From Hevea brasiliensis (lineage: Eukaryota; Streptophyta; Magnoliopsida; Malpighiales; Euphorbiaceae), in NCBI RefSeq assembly GCF_030052815.1, contig NC_079504.1, forward strand, positions 86,244,249 to 86,308,248: a stretch of 64,000 nucleotides of DNA, written 5' to 3'. The translations under genes and the position numbers were made by a program. Shown in pieces: positions 47,478-58,519 of this stretch (positions are counted from its first letter, which is position 1; the number at the start of each line of letters is the position of its first letter). The notes below the pieces were generated by a model that searched no databases, was not told where the DNA came from, and worked only from the letters and a program-made list of their open reading frames with translations.

Positions 47478-48299
47478 TGATGTGAACCTTCAAGCAATTG
47501 GTAACTTGAAAACCCACATTCAAGAATTAAATGAACAATATGGAAAGCACCAAATCAAGATGTATGAATTTGATTCTTTGAACCAGCACAATCAAATTGT
47601 TGTGTAATTCAAAGAAAATATCAGAAATTGGATTCTTGACCTAATTCATATGGAGAATGAATAAACCAAGAATATTATGCACATTAAACCTTGCAAGATA
47701 GAAATCTTAGCAAGTTAATGAGCTTTACAAGAACAAAGGCAATAGCCAATTTACTCACTAAAGGAGCAGAAACAATCTTTCATTAATATTCAAAGTGTGT
47801 CCTCCACTCTCTCATTACACTTGTATTTATAGCCTCTTGGCTTCAAAGCTAAAGACAAAAATATCCCTACTTTAGTAACAGCTATAAGGAGCTTTAAGTC
47901 CAAACAAAAATTAATCTATCAAAAGACTAAAAACTCCTTACAAAAAGTAAATTTAATACAGTAGCAAGTAAGGGCATTTAAGTCCAAAAGAGAGGTGGTT
48001 ATAACAGTAAGGAATATTCCTTGAAAAAGGTGCCAGCAGATACATGTACATGGGTTGGATCTGGTGCATGCATGTCCACAGGTTATTCCATGTAATCTAA
48101 TGCTCCACATGACACCTGGTCACTTCCAAGCATAATTTTCACCAAATTTAATCCTTTATATTTTTCTTCATGCCATTCCAGCTTATACTCCTTGCTCCTT
48201 ATGATTTCACAAATTAAATTCTGAAGTGATTTAGCTCTAGCTCTAGTAATTGGACCTTGGATGAAATCCTTTGGCATGGATGTAGCTTGATTCTCATCA
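47478..48299 (-). repeat. CRM-like 5' LTR (822 bp)
   Basis: Same length and ends as 40675-41496. TATA-like GCTATAAATA on the minus strand at 47824-47833. Because the LTR carries the end of pol, the 5' copy holds an orphan C-terminal coding piece fused by chance to Tekay-2 integrase (SEKVF-DENQ). Confidence 0.93.
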
Positions 48300-49093
48300 A
48301 ATACCTTCTCGCTAACTTCAGACTCAATGTCTTTTCTCCTCAAGTCGATAAGATTTCACATTCGAGGCAACTTTCAAATTGGCTTTTATCAGTTTCACCT
48401 TTTCCTCTATCTGTTTTATCAGGTCTGGCCCCACTAGCTTATCTTCACCCAATTCAATCCAACATACAGGTGTTCTACATTTTCTCCCATACAGTGCTTC
48501 ATAAGGTGCCATTTGTATGCTAGCTTGATAGCTATTATTATATGCAAATTCTGCTAGTGGAAGGTATCTGTCCCAACCTATCACACATATTCAGTTATTA
48601 CTATCATTATTATCAGTTTATTATTTGCAATAACTTAATGAGTTTCAAAATTTACCTAGATTATTCTTTCTGACTGTCCATCCGTCTGAGGATGAAAAGT
48701 TGTACTAAAATGGAGTTGTGTGCCCAAGGATTCTTGTAATTTCTTCCAAAATCTAAATGTAAACCTTGGGTCTCTATCAGATATAATGGAAAGTGGAATT
48801 CCATGTAGTCTAACTATCTCCCTGATGTACAATTTTGCTAGCTTTTCCAGTGAGTAGTCAGTTCTGACTGGCAAAAAATGTGCTGATTTGGTTAACCTAT
48901 CTACAATCACCCATACTGCATCATGCTTCTTCTGAGTGAGAGGTAGACCACTGACAAAGTCCATAGTGACTCGATCCCATTTCCATTCAGGTATGTTTAT
49001 GGGCTGTAACAAACCTGATGGAACTTGATGTTCTGCTTTGACTTGCTGACATGTCAAGCATCTAGTTACATAGTCAACTATGTCCTTCTTCAT
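48300..49093 (-). pseudogene. pol: Tekay-2 integrase, N-terminal and core part
   Basis: 49093-48656 (145 codons): [14 protein letters not shown], first Asp [10 protein letters not shown], second IISDRDPRF, Glu in [13 protein letters not shown] 78-base AT-rich segment (48578-48655) then replaces about 16 expected codons, after which 48577-48324 reads WDRYLPLAEFAYNNS, YEALYGRKCRTP. Ends at the CRM insertion (SEKVF) and continues at 40674. A frameshift near 49093 separates it from the RNase H side. Confidence 0.85.
48578..48655 (-). other. AT-rich filler replacing integrase codons
   Basis: Minus strand starts GGTAAATTTTG and ends GTGTGATAG. Unlike any Tekay copy here; could be filler from a repaired break. 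The GT...AG ends mimic an intron but codons are missing, not merely interrupted. Confidence 0.5.
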
Positions 49094-51235
49094 ACCGCCG
49101 CCAAGATCGAGTTTGTGTCATGGTACATTTTTGTGCTTCCTGGGTGCATAGCATACACACTGTTATGTGCTTCTTTCAGAATACTGGTTTTCAATTCTTT
49201 ATCATCTAGTACACATACTCTTTCTTTATAGTACAGGCACCCATTTTCTTTCACTTCATATTCAGTTTCCTTCCCTTCAGTGATTTTGCCCATAATAGCC
49301 ATTAATTTCTCATATGTCTTCTGCCCATCCTGTATCTGTTGTAACAAATTCGGCTTCACTTGCAACTCAGCCAAAATAACTCCATCATGAGTTAAGGACA
49401 GTTGGGCATTCAGAGATCTTAATGCTACAGTAGATTTTCTGCTTAAAGCATCAGCGACTACATTTGCCTTTCCAGGGTGGTAGTCAATCACACAATCATA
49501 ATCTTTCAGGAATTCAATCCATCGCCTCTGTCTCCAATTTAGTTCCTTCTAGGTTGGCAGATACTTCAGACTCTTATGGTCTGTGTATATGTAGCATTTT
49601 TCTCCATACAAGTAATGCCTCCATATCTTTATTGAGAAGATAATTGCTGCTAACTCTAAATCATGAGTAGGGTAATTCTTTTCATGTGGCCTTAACTGCC
49701 TGGAAGCATATGCGACCACTTTCCCTTCTTACATGAGTACACACCCTAACCCATTGTGTGAGGCATCACTGTAGACTACAAAGTCTATTCCAGACATTGG
49801 CTGTGTTAACACTGGTGCCTCTGTCAACATAGCCTTTAACCTCTCAAAACTGGCTTGACACTTGTCATTCTAGTCAAATTTCATATTCTTGTGTAGTAAT
49901 TTGGTCATTGGAGCAGCTATCAGGGAAAATCCCTTTACAAATCTTCTATAATATCAAGCTAACCCTAAGAAACTTCTGATCTCAGTTGTATTTCTGGGAG
50001 GCTTCCATTCCATCACTGCTTCAATCTTCTTGGGATCCACTCTAATCCCTTCAGCTGATACTACACGTCCAAGGAATGCAATCTCATTCAACCAGAACTC
50101 ACACTTGGACAATTTAGCATACAATTTCTTCTCTTTTAGAGTCTGCAGAACAATTCTCAAATGCTCATCATGTTCTGCTTTATCCTTGGAATACACCAGG
50201 ATGTCATCAATGAAGACCACTATGAACCGATCTAAATATGGATGGAAGATACGGTTCATAAGGTCCATGAATGCTGCTGGAGCGTTTGTTAACCCAAATG
50301 GCATCACCAGGAATTCATAATGCCCATACCGAGTTCTAAATGCAGTCTTAGGCACATCTGCATCCTTAACCCTTAGCTAATGATACCTTGATATGAGATC
50401 AATCTTAGAAAACACACCGGCTCCCTTCAACTGATCAAACAGGTCATCAATTCTAGGCAACAGATACTTATTCTTCACTGTTACTCTGTTTAACTGTCGA
50501 TAGTCAACACATAACCTCAGTGTCCCATCATTCTTCTTTACAAATAGTACCGGAGCTCCCCACGGTGACACACTGGGGCGTATGAACCCCTTGTCTAGTA
50601 ATTATTGTAGCTGGATTTTTAACTCTTTCAATTCAGCAGGTGCCATCCTATATGGAGCAATTGAAATTGGAGCTGTACCTGACATAATCTCAATAGCAAA
50701 TTCAACTTCCCTTTCTCGTGGCACACTAGGCAATTCCTTAGGAAATACCTCAGAGAAATCCCTTACTGTGGGTATGCCAGACAAGTCAAGTTTACCTTGC
50801 CTAGTGTCAACCACGTGTGCCAGATAGGCTTCACACCCTTTTCTCAACCATCTCCTTGCAACTGTAGCTGAGATGACATTGGACAAGAAATCTGTCCTTT
50901 CACCCACTGCTATTATTTCTTCATTCTTAGCAGTTTTCAGAGAGATTCTCTTCAATTTACAATCTACTATTGCCTGATGATGGGATAACCAATCCATTCT
51001 CAAAATTACATCAAACTCATGGAAAGCGATTCGATTAAGTCTGCTGAGAACTCTTTCCCTTGAATCTTCAATGGATAGCCCTTATACACTTTGTTTACTA
51101 CCACACTGTGGCCTAGCGGATTTGTGACCAGGATATCTTGGTCACTTTCCTCTACGGGTATTCCCTTTTCTACGGGCAGCTTGATACAAATATATGAATG
51201 AGTAGATCCAGGATCCACTAATGCATGCACAGAAG
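49094..51235 (-). pseudogene. pol: Tekay-2 protease, reverse transcriptase and RNase H, decayed
   Basis: Protease DPGSTHSYI near 51210. Frameshift near 51040, then MDWLSHHQAIVDCKL. Reverse transcriptase: [44 protein letters not shown], catalytic FIDD near 50210, [17 protein letters not shown]. RNase [39 protein letters not shown]. Stops at about 50604, 50374, 49953, 49872, 49731 and 49551 stand for Glu, Gln, Gly, Trp, Gln and Gln. The last open piece is 49491-49090 ([13 protein letters not shown] ... HPGSTK). Confidence 0.87.
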
Positions 51236-52486
51236 TATTATAAAGGAGGAACGTACCCTTGATGACATCTGGAGCATCTTGTTCTTTAGACAGATGGCTG
51301 GTTTTCTGCCTTCTGCTCTCTCCATAGATTCTGATACAGGTTTCTGTGAAGTGCTGGCTGCCTCAGCCTTACCCGGCCTTCTACCCCTTGGACCTGGAGG
51401 GGCAAGCCTATCAGTTGATACTAGAGTGGATGTAGCAGTTCTACGAGGACAATCTCGGATGAGGTGGTCTGTAGATCCACATCGTAAACAAGCACCTATC
51501 ATCCTCCAACATTCACCCTTATGCCATTTTTGGCAATGTGGGCAAGCAATAGATACTGTTGAGGCTAGTCCCCTGTACCCTGTCCCTGTAGAGCTAGCCA
51601 TTAAAGGGGTGGACTGACCTCTCCTTGGTGTAAACTGAGATTTGGGCCTCTGTGACTGACCCTGACTTGGTGCTCTACTGAAACTCTGAGTAGGCGAACC
51701 TGTGAATTTCTTGCTAGGGGCAGAAGATGTATCAGTCTGACCCTGACCTCTTTTTTGCTGTCTGTCCATTCTGTTCTGCTCATTCATTCTAACTTTTTCA
51801 ACCTTCAGTGCAGCTTCCACTAATTTGGCAAACTCTGTAATCCCCAAGGCTGTAATCATTACTTTAATGTTATCATTGAGTCCTTCCATAAATCTCTTGC
51901 ATCTCTCTGCCTCATTAGGGACTATTTCCCGCCCATAGTGGCTCAGTCTGACAAATTCTCTTTCATATTCAGCCACTGTCAGCTGTCTCTGGCGTAGGGT
52001 AATAAACTCCCTTCTCTTCTCTTTCAGGTATACACTGCCCACATACTTCTTTCTAAACTCAATGAGAAAGAAATCCCAAGTTATATGTTCTGGTGGCACC
52101 TCACTAGTTACTGTATCCCACCACTGGTATACATCATCTTGCAGTAGTGATACAGCAGCTTCCAAATTCTGCTCTAGAGTACAATGAAGTTGTTTCAAGA
52201 CTCTTCCAGCCCAACCAGCCACCGTGATGTAATCATCTTCCCTTTTGCCCAGAAAGTCCACTGCTACAAACTTCCTGAGTCTCTCCATATGAGATTTTTT
52301 ATGTGGAGGTGGTGGTGGCGGTGGCATAACTCCTGCCATCTGTCTAAAGAACTTAGCCATTTGCTGAAATGTGGCTAGTGCACCTGGTATTGGTGGAGCA
52401 GGTTCCCTCCTGTCTCCTGGTTCAGTCATAGATGGAGCATGACTTTCCACTTCCTCATCTACCGCTCTCTGCGATGTGGAGTCCAT
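51236..52486 (-). pseudogene. gag: Tekay-2 gag, nearly intact
   Basis: ATG at 52486 (MDSTSQRAVDEEV), open for over 400 codons. Pro-rich stretch near residue 53, gag core (VSLLQDDVYQWWDTV, EFRKKYVGSVYLKEKRREF, YEREFVRLSHYGREI, RCKRFMEGLN), Gln/Ser-rich linker, then a CPHCQKWHKGEC plus CLRCGSTDHLIRDC zinc pair. A single-base shift near 51290 misframes the last ~20 codons, so the fusion to protease is lost. The best-preserved gag in the window. Confidence 0.88.
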
Positions 52487-52598
52487 ATTCTGATCAAAAT
52501 AACAAAAAAAATCAAAAGATCTACATTAGAGTCATCTGAACACTTACTATGCAATGCATGATATGCAATTTATCTAGGTCCAGAAACGCCTAAACTGT

Positions 52599-52610
52599 GC
52601 TCTGATACCA
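52599..52610 (-). promoter_or_regulatory. Tekay-2 primer-binding site (initiator Met-tRNA)
   Basis: Minus strand TGGTATCAGAGC, 5 bases after the 5' LTR end. The stretch 52487-52598 is short leader with no gene. Confidence 0.9.
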
Positions 52611-52615
52611 CTGAA

Positions 52616-53268
52616 TGTAACACCCCTCACCCGTCTATAGTGTAGCTGAGCAAGGCGTACTACACGGCGTGCCGGAGCACTTAGTATGTGATTATCACAT
52701 TTTCTAAACTCAATTTGATTTTAAGAAGTCTTTATGTGCTATTCATAGCATACTGGTTCTATTTTCACACTTTAATAAAATCAGTGTTTTAAAAATGGTA
52801 ATAAAAATTTGGCAAGGTGCCATCTGTATTTCGGACAAATTGTCCTTCTAAACCTGTTGAAAACAGTTTAATATGATAATATCAAAATCTCAAATATTTC
52901 ACAGTCTCTATTTCTCAGTAAAGTCAATAGACTTTTACAGTTATTAAATAGTTCCATAATACAGTCCATAATAATTCAAATATATCTAGAAAATTGCCAT
53001 GTTATTTAATATGTACAAGCTATTACAAACTTTAAAGCTTTCATATTATTACAAAATACAAGGCCGAATATCAAAGATACAACAAAAGTACAAAATACAA
53101 GATATCCTAAGTCTTACCATGTATGCAATGCAGTGCAGATGACTTTGGACTACTGTGCAGATCTGATGTCTTACCCGATCGTAGGTCTGCTGGGCTCCCC
53201 AGCTGTGTCTCCAATACCTAAGCATTACAAAAGCAACGCACTAAGCAATTTTGCTTAGTGGTGCCAAA
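52616..53268 (-). repeat. Tekay-2 5' LTR, end part only
   Basis: Matches 36828-37480 closely (same CACGGCGTGCCAGAGCACTT-type block and ttttgcttagtggtg end), then switches at 53269 to the Tat LTR. The rest should lie beyond the Tat element, outside the window. Confidence 0.9.
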
Positions 53269-53653
53269 TGTCGCAAGGGATTTTGCGGTCGCCTGAACGA
53301 ACCCTCACCGAAGTGGGAAAGAGTGAGGAGTCCCCACCTTAGTTTTAAGGGAAACTAAAGAAAACCATTTGTGAAAATAAATTGCAATGAAACCACTTCA
53401 AGGCAGAGATTCTAGGTTCGGGGTCCATAAACGGGTGGGGAAGGTGTTAGGCACCCCACCTCGTCCCTTAATAAGGGTAAGTAGATTTAATTTTGCATTA
53501 GTTAGGAGGGCTTGAATGGATATGTTGATCCTTTTGACTAAAGGAGCATTTGATTTTTCACTAAATTTGGATCACCCAGATACATAAGTAAATGAGACAA
53601 CCTTAGTGAGTTACTGTTGCATGTTAATCTTATCTAAAAGAACTATCTTATTA

Positions 53654-54104
53654 AAATTTAATTTAAGAATTGTATAAGAACTCTTCTCCGAACTCTTTAA
53701 TATTTATTAAAATTTTGAGTTGAGATTGGATAAGAACTCTCCTTCGATCTCTATCAAATCATTAAAAATTTTGAGTTGAGACCGAATAAGAACTCTCCTC
53801 CGATCTCTATTTAATGCTTATTAAAATTTTGAGTTGAGACCGAATAAGGACTCTCTTCCGATCTCTATTAAATATTTATTAAAATTTTGATTTGAGACCG
53901 GATAAGAACTCTCCTCCGGTCTCTATTAAGTATTTATTTAAAATTTTGAGTTGAGACCGGATAAGAACTCTCCTCCGATCTCTATTAAGTATTTATTTAA
54001 AATTTTGATTTGAGACCGGATAAGAACTCTCCTTCAATCTCTATTTAATTAAAGTTTTGAGTTGAGAATCGGATAAGAACTCTCTTCCGATCTCTTTTAA
54101 ATTA
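53654..54104. repeat. Tandem repeat in Tat LTR, eight ~52-59 bp units
   Basis: Units read aaaattttgagttgagaccg, then gataagaactctcctccgat and ctctatt plus an AT spacer. The first and last units are the most diverged. Confidence 0.85.
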
Positions 54105-55098
54105 ATAGGAACCTGAATGGGATCTTTCCGATCTCCCGAATTTTAATTTCAGCTACATGTCATAAGGTCCTAAAGCTAAGGATTCTGACGTTCTAAGGTG
54201 TAGGGGGTAAGGCTTCTAATTGATATTTTGTGACTAAATAAGAGAAGTTGGACTGAATTTTGCTGACTTCCCCTAAGGTCACTTTACCAGTACCTATTAA
54301 TGTCCGATCTATTCTGTTTCGTTTACTTTGGTTTTATTCCACTTTATGGCATCTTGCCGAATTGCCGTTTACGTCAGCCTAATAGTTTGGCTATTTTCCT
54401 GACGTGTTATTCGTCTCTCTCTTAAAAGAGACCCTTAAGTTGCGATTACCTCGTTTACCCAACCACTTACACGCTACTAGGAGGTAGAAAACTTGCATTC
54501 AGAAACGACGAAGGTTAATAAAATGATGGACTGATCACTAAAGAAATAAACTCGAGAGTAACATTCTTTAAGGTTCTTTGGCACTAAATGAACTTGGAGA
54601 AAATCACATGCATAAAAAAAAAGCAAAGAAAATGCGAAAAGTAAACGTAAACACTAAACAAAACGGCAATATGAGCTCTTACCTGTAAGGAGCCAAATCT
54701 ATTGAAATAACTATGGGGTGACAAATAGTAATAAGACAGCAGACTGATTAGCTTGAGGGCTGATGTTCGTTGTGAAATGAAGGGTACTTAGCTAAAATGC
54801 AATCAGATTAAGATAAAAACCGAGTGAAATGAAGTTGAGCTTGGATAATGGGAATGAAGACAGAGATGATAAAGGGCTGAAAGTGAGAGTGTGACCAGAT
54901 AATGAACGAACAGAAAATGTAGAGTTCCAGTATTCAGAATCCTTTTCAAGAAAACACTTCAAAAAACTAGTTTCGAAAGTCTTTCTAATCAAAACTTCAA
55001 AGTAGCAGAGTAACAAACTGAATCAAGTTTCAGAGTTCTTCCGCTATAATAACTACCTCTCTTTTTTTGCCCGTCCCTTGAACGCTTTTTCATGCAGT

Positions 55099-55108
55099 AT
55101 TTATAGGA
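55099..55108 (-). promoter_or_regulatory. Putative TATA box of the Tat LTR (sense)
   Basis: Minus strand CCTATAAATA, located in the downstream third of the LTR, suitable for element transcription. Confidence 0.45.
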
Positions 55109-55722
55109 ATCGTGCTCCCCATGAAGGGTCGTGATTTATTTTGAGGGAGATGGAGGGTCAAGATTTCAAGGACATGATCGGATGTTCAGAATTAAAGAGA
55201 ATCAAAATGAATGGTCGAGATCACTCTTCGAATATTTGTCCTTTTCTTCTTTCAACTGACGGTCCCAAATCTTCTCGTCCGGAACGATCTGAGGGCTAAT
55301 AGCGAAAGACGCTGGTATTGTCGTTTTCTATCTTGATACAAGGGTTCCGGGTTTGTCCTTAACAGTGAGATAAAAGGTGGGGATTTGGATGTACAGATCG
55401 CCATGACATACCTCGCACTGTCAAGATTGCGGGCGATTCTTAGGCGTGCGGTGAAGATCTCGCCTGCAACGCTTTAACTACCTCGGCCCGATTCTCACGA
55501 CTGCTATTGGGATTTGTCTTATTCTTTTTGCCTTCCGATCTTCCCTCTTTCTGATCTCTTTTACATGCTCTTTTCCGATCTTCCATGCTGGTCTCCCCTC
55601 TTCGGATCTATTATTCCGATTTTTCCCTTTCTCAGGTCCGGTCTGGTCAAAGCATTAATTTCCCCTCGATTCCCAAAGCGTTCGCTTCGTTTTCTGCTCA
55701 GCAATAAATGCCCGTTTTCCCC

Positions 55723-55730
55723 TATATATA
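55723..55730 (+). promoter_or_regulatory. Plus-strand TATA box 1 in Tat LTR (antisense)
   Basis: TATATATA within ccccTATATATAcccc, about 90 bases before the ATG at 55819. Confidence 0.45.
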
Positions 55731-55818
55731 CCCCTGACGACAGAGACATTTCCTTCATCTAATTTTCCTCTCTTCCTTCTTTCTTTTCCAGTTCTAGCTG
55801 CTCCGGCGGCCGTTCCGG

Positions 55819-56030
55819 CCATGATTGTGGTTTTTGATCCCTCTCCGATGGACTTCCTTATTCTTCGACTGAAAATTTACGACCCCGATGATCGCATAAC
55901 CTTGTCTGATGATGGTGAGAGGACTGGGTTAATTGACTGATCTGTATTGCGGACCTCGACCGTGCCGATCCCGAGTTGATCAACTGGCATGATCGACAAA
56001 CTGATTTTGGCCGAGCAAATTGCTGATGCT
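55819..56030 (+). pseudogene. Small antisense reading frame, function unknown
   Basis: ATG at 55819 opens MIVVFDPSPMDFLILRLKIY and runs 39 codons to TGA near 55938. In the next frame LICIADLDRADPELINWHD continues the coding-like composition to about 56030, so a frameshift probably broke a longer gene. It lies downstream of TATA box 1 and is antisense to the retroelement. No family recognised; it could be a degenerate first exon or a chance frame. Confidence 0.3.
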
Positions 56031-56540
56031 CCGCTGACCCTTGGCGGTTGCTTCCTCAAATTCATTCGGCTTCTCACCACATTGAGTGTTCCGACAGCGG
56101 TTTCCTTCCACATTGGGTGTTCCGACAGCGGATTAAGCTCCGGTCGGCGACACCCTTGGGATCAGTTATAAACCTGGGACTCTTTAGATAGGATGTTCCA
56201 CCGGTCTCTAGAGATCGCCCAAATGATGTAGTTAGACCTTCATTGTAATCCGATCCCTAGAGATCGCCCAAATGATGTAATCCGATCTTTTGGAAATAAA
56301 AATCTTGTTTCTCCAATTATTATCTTATTGATTATTTTCCGATCTCTGATATATTTGTCCGATCTGGTTCCTAACAAAACAACTCTTAACAAATCCTTCA
56401 TTCAAAATATTCAACTTATTATGCCGATCTCCATTTAACCTATCTCCTTGGAATGTTCGAGAGACGTGTCAGAACAGCTGGCGAATCCCACCAATCGATG
56501 CGTTGCCTAGAACCTCGTGAGCATTAAATGCTCAGACAAG

Positions 56541-56550
56541 TATAAATAGG
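56541..56550 (+). promoter_or_regulatory. Plus-strand TATA box 2 in Tat LTR (antisense)
   Basis: TATAAATAGG, with a CCAAT-like accaat near 56490, and 156-165 bases before the ATG of the antisense gene at 56706. Good spacing for a polymerase II promoter. Confidence 0.5.
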
Positions 56551-56705
56551 GGTGAGGGGTTAACCATTTGCTCCTGTATGTCATTTTCAATCTCTCGCTC
56601 ACAACCTCAAAGTTCTCTCGTTTGCTCAAGTTCTTTCGACGCCGATCAGACTCCGGTAAGGGCTTTGATCTTCTTTTTAGTTTAATTTCTTTGTTTTCTT
56701 TGAAA

Positions 56706-58519
56706 ATGAGCGATGCCAAGGGTCAAAGAGCGGCGAGTTCTCCTTCCATTCAGCTCTCGTGGTCGTCTGACGAAGAAGAGGTGGTCGGGCCAAACGCGCA
56801 AACAGAACCTCCTAGGGCCTCTGTTCCAGCTCGGGGGCGGATCGGACCATCAAGGCACGTACCTTCTTCAGGGAGGGAGAATCTCCCTATGGACGAGCTG
56901 CCATCGATCTTACAAGAGTCTGATCTACAATCGTTTAGCCAGGAGTACAATATTCGCCCTGATTCGTACGAACTTATCCGGTGCCACGGCGATCACCGAG
57001 CCGATCACTTCTTTGATGAGAATGACCTGGTTATGGTATACGAGGAACAGTTAAAGGCCGGTCTTCGGTTCCCTCTGGATGACTTCTTCAAGGAGGTCCT
57101 AAGACTTCACTGGGTGTGCATTGCTCAAGTTCATCCTAACTCGTAGCGGATCTTAGTAGCCTTCCGAGGCCTATGCCGAGCTAAGGGAATCAGACCTACG
57201 GCTAAGGTGTTCGCCGAACTGCACCAGCTAACTCGCCGAAAGGACGAGCAGCACTGGTTCTTTCAGGCGAAGCCTCATTGCGGGCTCTTCACCGATCTGC
57301 CCTCCTCCCTTAAAAATTGGAAGAACCGCTTCTTCATTATGAGGAGCAAAAATCCGACCTGCTTGGAGGACTTCCCTCGTAGCTGGTGGCACCAGGGGCC
57401 CTTGCTTCCTAAGCACATTAACCTGAACCAGGAGGAAAGCTTAATAGTGATGGATCTGAAGAATCAGGCTGCCACTCAAAAGTATTCCTATTTAGATGCA
57501 GTGACTGCCGAGCTGCACCATTGGACCATACAGCTGCTCACCGGCCAAGATCGCGAACTTCCGCTCTCTGACCTCGGCACTGGTATTTTCTACATCTCAG
57601 ATCTCACTGACCTCTTCTTTGTGCAGGTATGGCGGGTGATAAGGGTTCTAGGAAGCGGAAGAAAGAAAGAGAGATCTCCCGGAAAGTAAAGGAGATGAAG
57701 CGTTCGGAAATGCTTCAAACTCCCGGCCATGAACCGTGGAGACGCAAGGAGGCCCGTCCGACCTTCGGGGGCCGATCATCAAGTCGTCCGATCTCCTCCT
57801 CAACAGAAGAGCCGGCCCACCCTCCGCTTGCTCCAAGCACGTAAAGGGGTCCTTCTCCATCTTCTGTGAGATCCTCTTCTCGTGGCGCTCAAACGTTGAT
57901 CGAGTCCCTGAAGAATAACCGGACTGTTCGGGAGAACCCCGATTTTGCCAAAGTCTTGGGGTCTTCCATCTGCCTTCGAGAGGATAGGACAAAGCTATCC
58001 TGACAGCCTTGACGATATCTTGACTCACTCCATGAGCTCGAACGTGGAGTGCACCGTGAACTGCACCATAGTTCGGGAAAAGGCTCATCCCCGGGCAAGG
58101 AGGTCGAGAAGAAGAATCAGAAATGGCTTCCCTTCGATCCCAACTCGCATCCTCTCAGGATTACATATCTCAAGTTGAGGGGCGGGCGAAGTTCTATGAA
58201 GACAGAGTGGCCGAACAGAATCATGTTCTGGCTGAAAGGGATCGTGCTCTCAGGGAAGTCGAGGCGCTCCGGGCCAACGAAGCTTCTCAGGTCGCCCAAC
58301 TTATCGAGGAGCTTAAGGCGAAAGACGAAGAAATGGTGACAGGATAGTGGTGCCTATGTGAATGCTCACAAGGACCTCTTGGCCGAACTCGAGCGTTACC
58401 CGTAAGAGGACTTCTCTTGGATGGCCGACTGCTCCCGAGGCGAGGGTGAGGATAGTGAAGAGGAAGGAGAGGATGAGCAAAATGTAGATCAGGCTGGGGG
58501 TGATCCCCCAGCCGAATAA
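56706..58519 (+). pseudogene. Antisense gene in Tat LTR, Transposase_28-like
   Basis: ATG at 56706 (MSDAKGQRAASSP). An acidic, Ser/Pro-rich N-terminus is followed by a conserved domain: YEEQLKAGLRFPLDDFFKEV, AQVHPNS-stop-RILVAFRGLCRAKG, HWFFQAKP, LPSSLKNWKNRFFIM. This pattern fits the plant family named putative gypsy-type transposon (Transposase_28); its biochemical role is unknown. TAG at 57144-57146 replaces the Trp of HPNSW; a one-base loss near 57625 shifts to MAGDKGSRKRKK (57629-57844). After further breaks there is a coiled coil (SQVEGRAKFYEDRVAEQNHV ... ELKAKDEEM, 58123-58347) and an acidic end DSEEEGEDEQ to TAA at 58519. Decayed but clearly once coding. Confidence 0.75.

Larger units (their letters stand above)
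40675..48299 (-). mobile_element. CRM-like chromovirus, structurally complete, duplication AATAC
   Basis: Two direct LTRs of 822 bp each (40675-41496 and 47478-48299) with TGATG...CATCA ends, the termini I associate with CRM (centromeric) elements. AATAC flanks both sides (40670-40674 and 48300-48304). The insertion splits the KVF/LKVSPW codons of Tekay-2 integrase. Primer-binding site, gag, protease, reverse transcriptase, RNase H, integrase and polypurine tract are all in place on the minus strand. The LTRs differ at about 14 positions, all transitions (about 1.7%), so insertion is recent, yet gag and pol carry many frameshifts and stops. No chromodomain was recognised. Confidence 0.92.
36828..53268 (-). 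mobile_element. Tekay-2, Ty3/gypsy chromovirus, minus strand, with nested CRM element
   Basis: On the minus strand: truncated 5' LTR (52616-53268), primer-binding site, gag, protease, reverse transcriptase, RNase H, integrase interrupted by a CRM element (40675-48299), chromodomain-like tail, polypurine tract, 3' LTR (36828-40224). Protein motifs match Tekay. Decayed by stops and frameshifts. It is inserted in the minus-strand LTR at 35261-36827, and its 5' LTR is in turn cut by the Tat element at 53269. Confidence 0.9.

Noticed and set aside
55514..55762. 82-codon frame upstream of TATA box 1 in the Tat LTR
   Set aside because: It ends near the TATA box, is rich in Phe/Ser/Pro from CCGATCT-type repeats, and would not be transcribed from that promoter.
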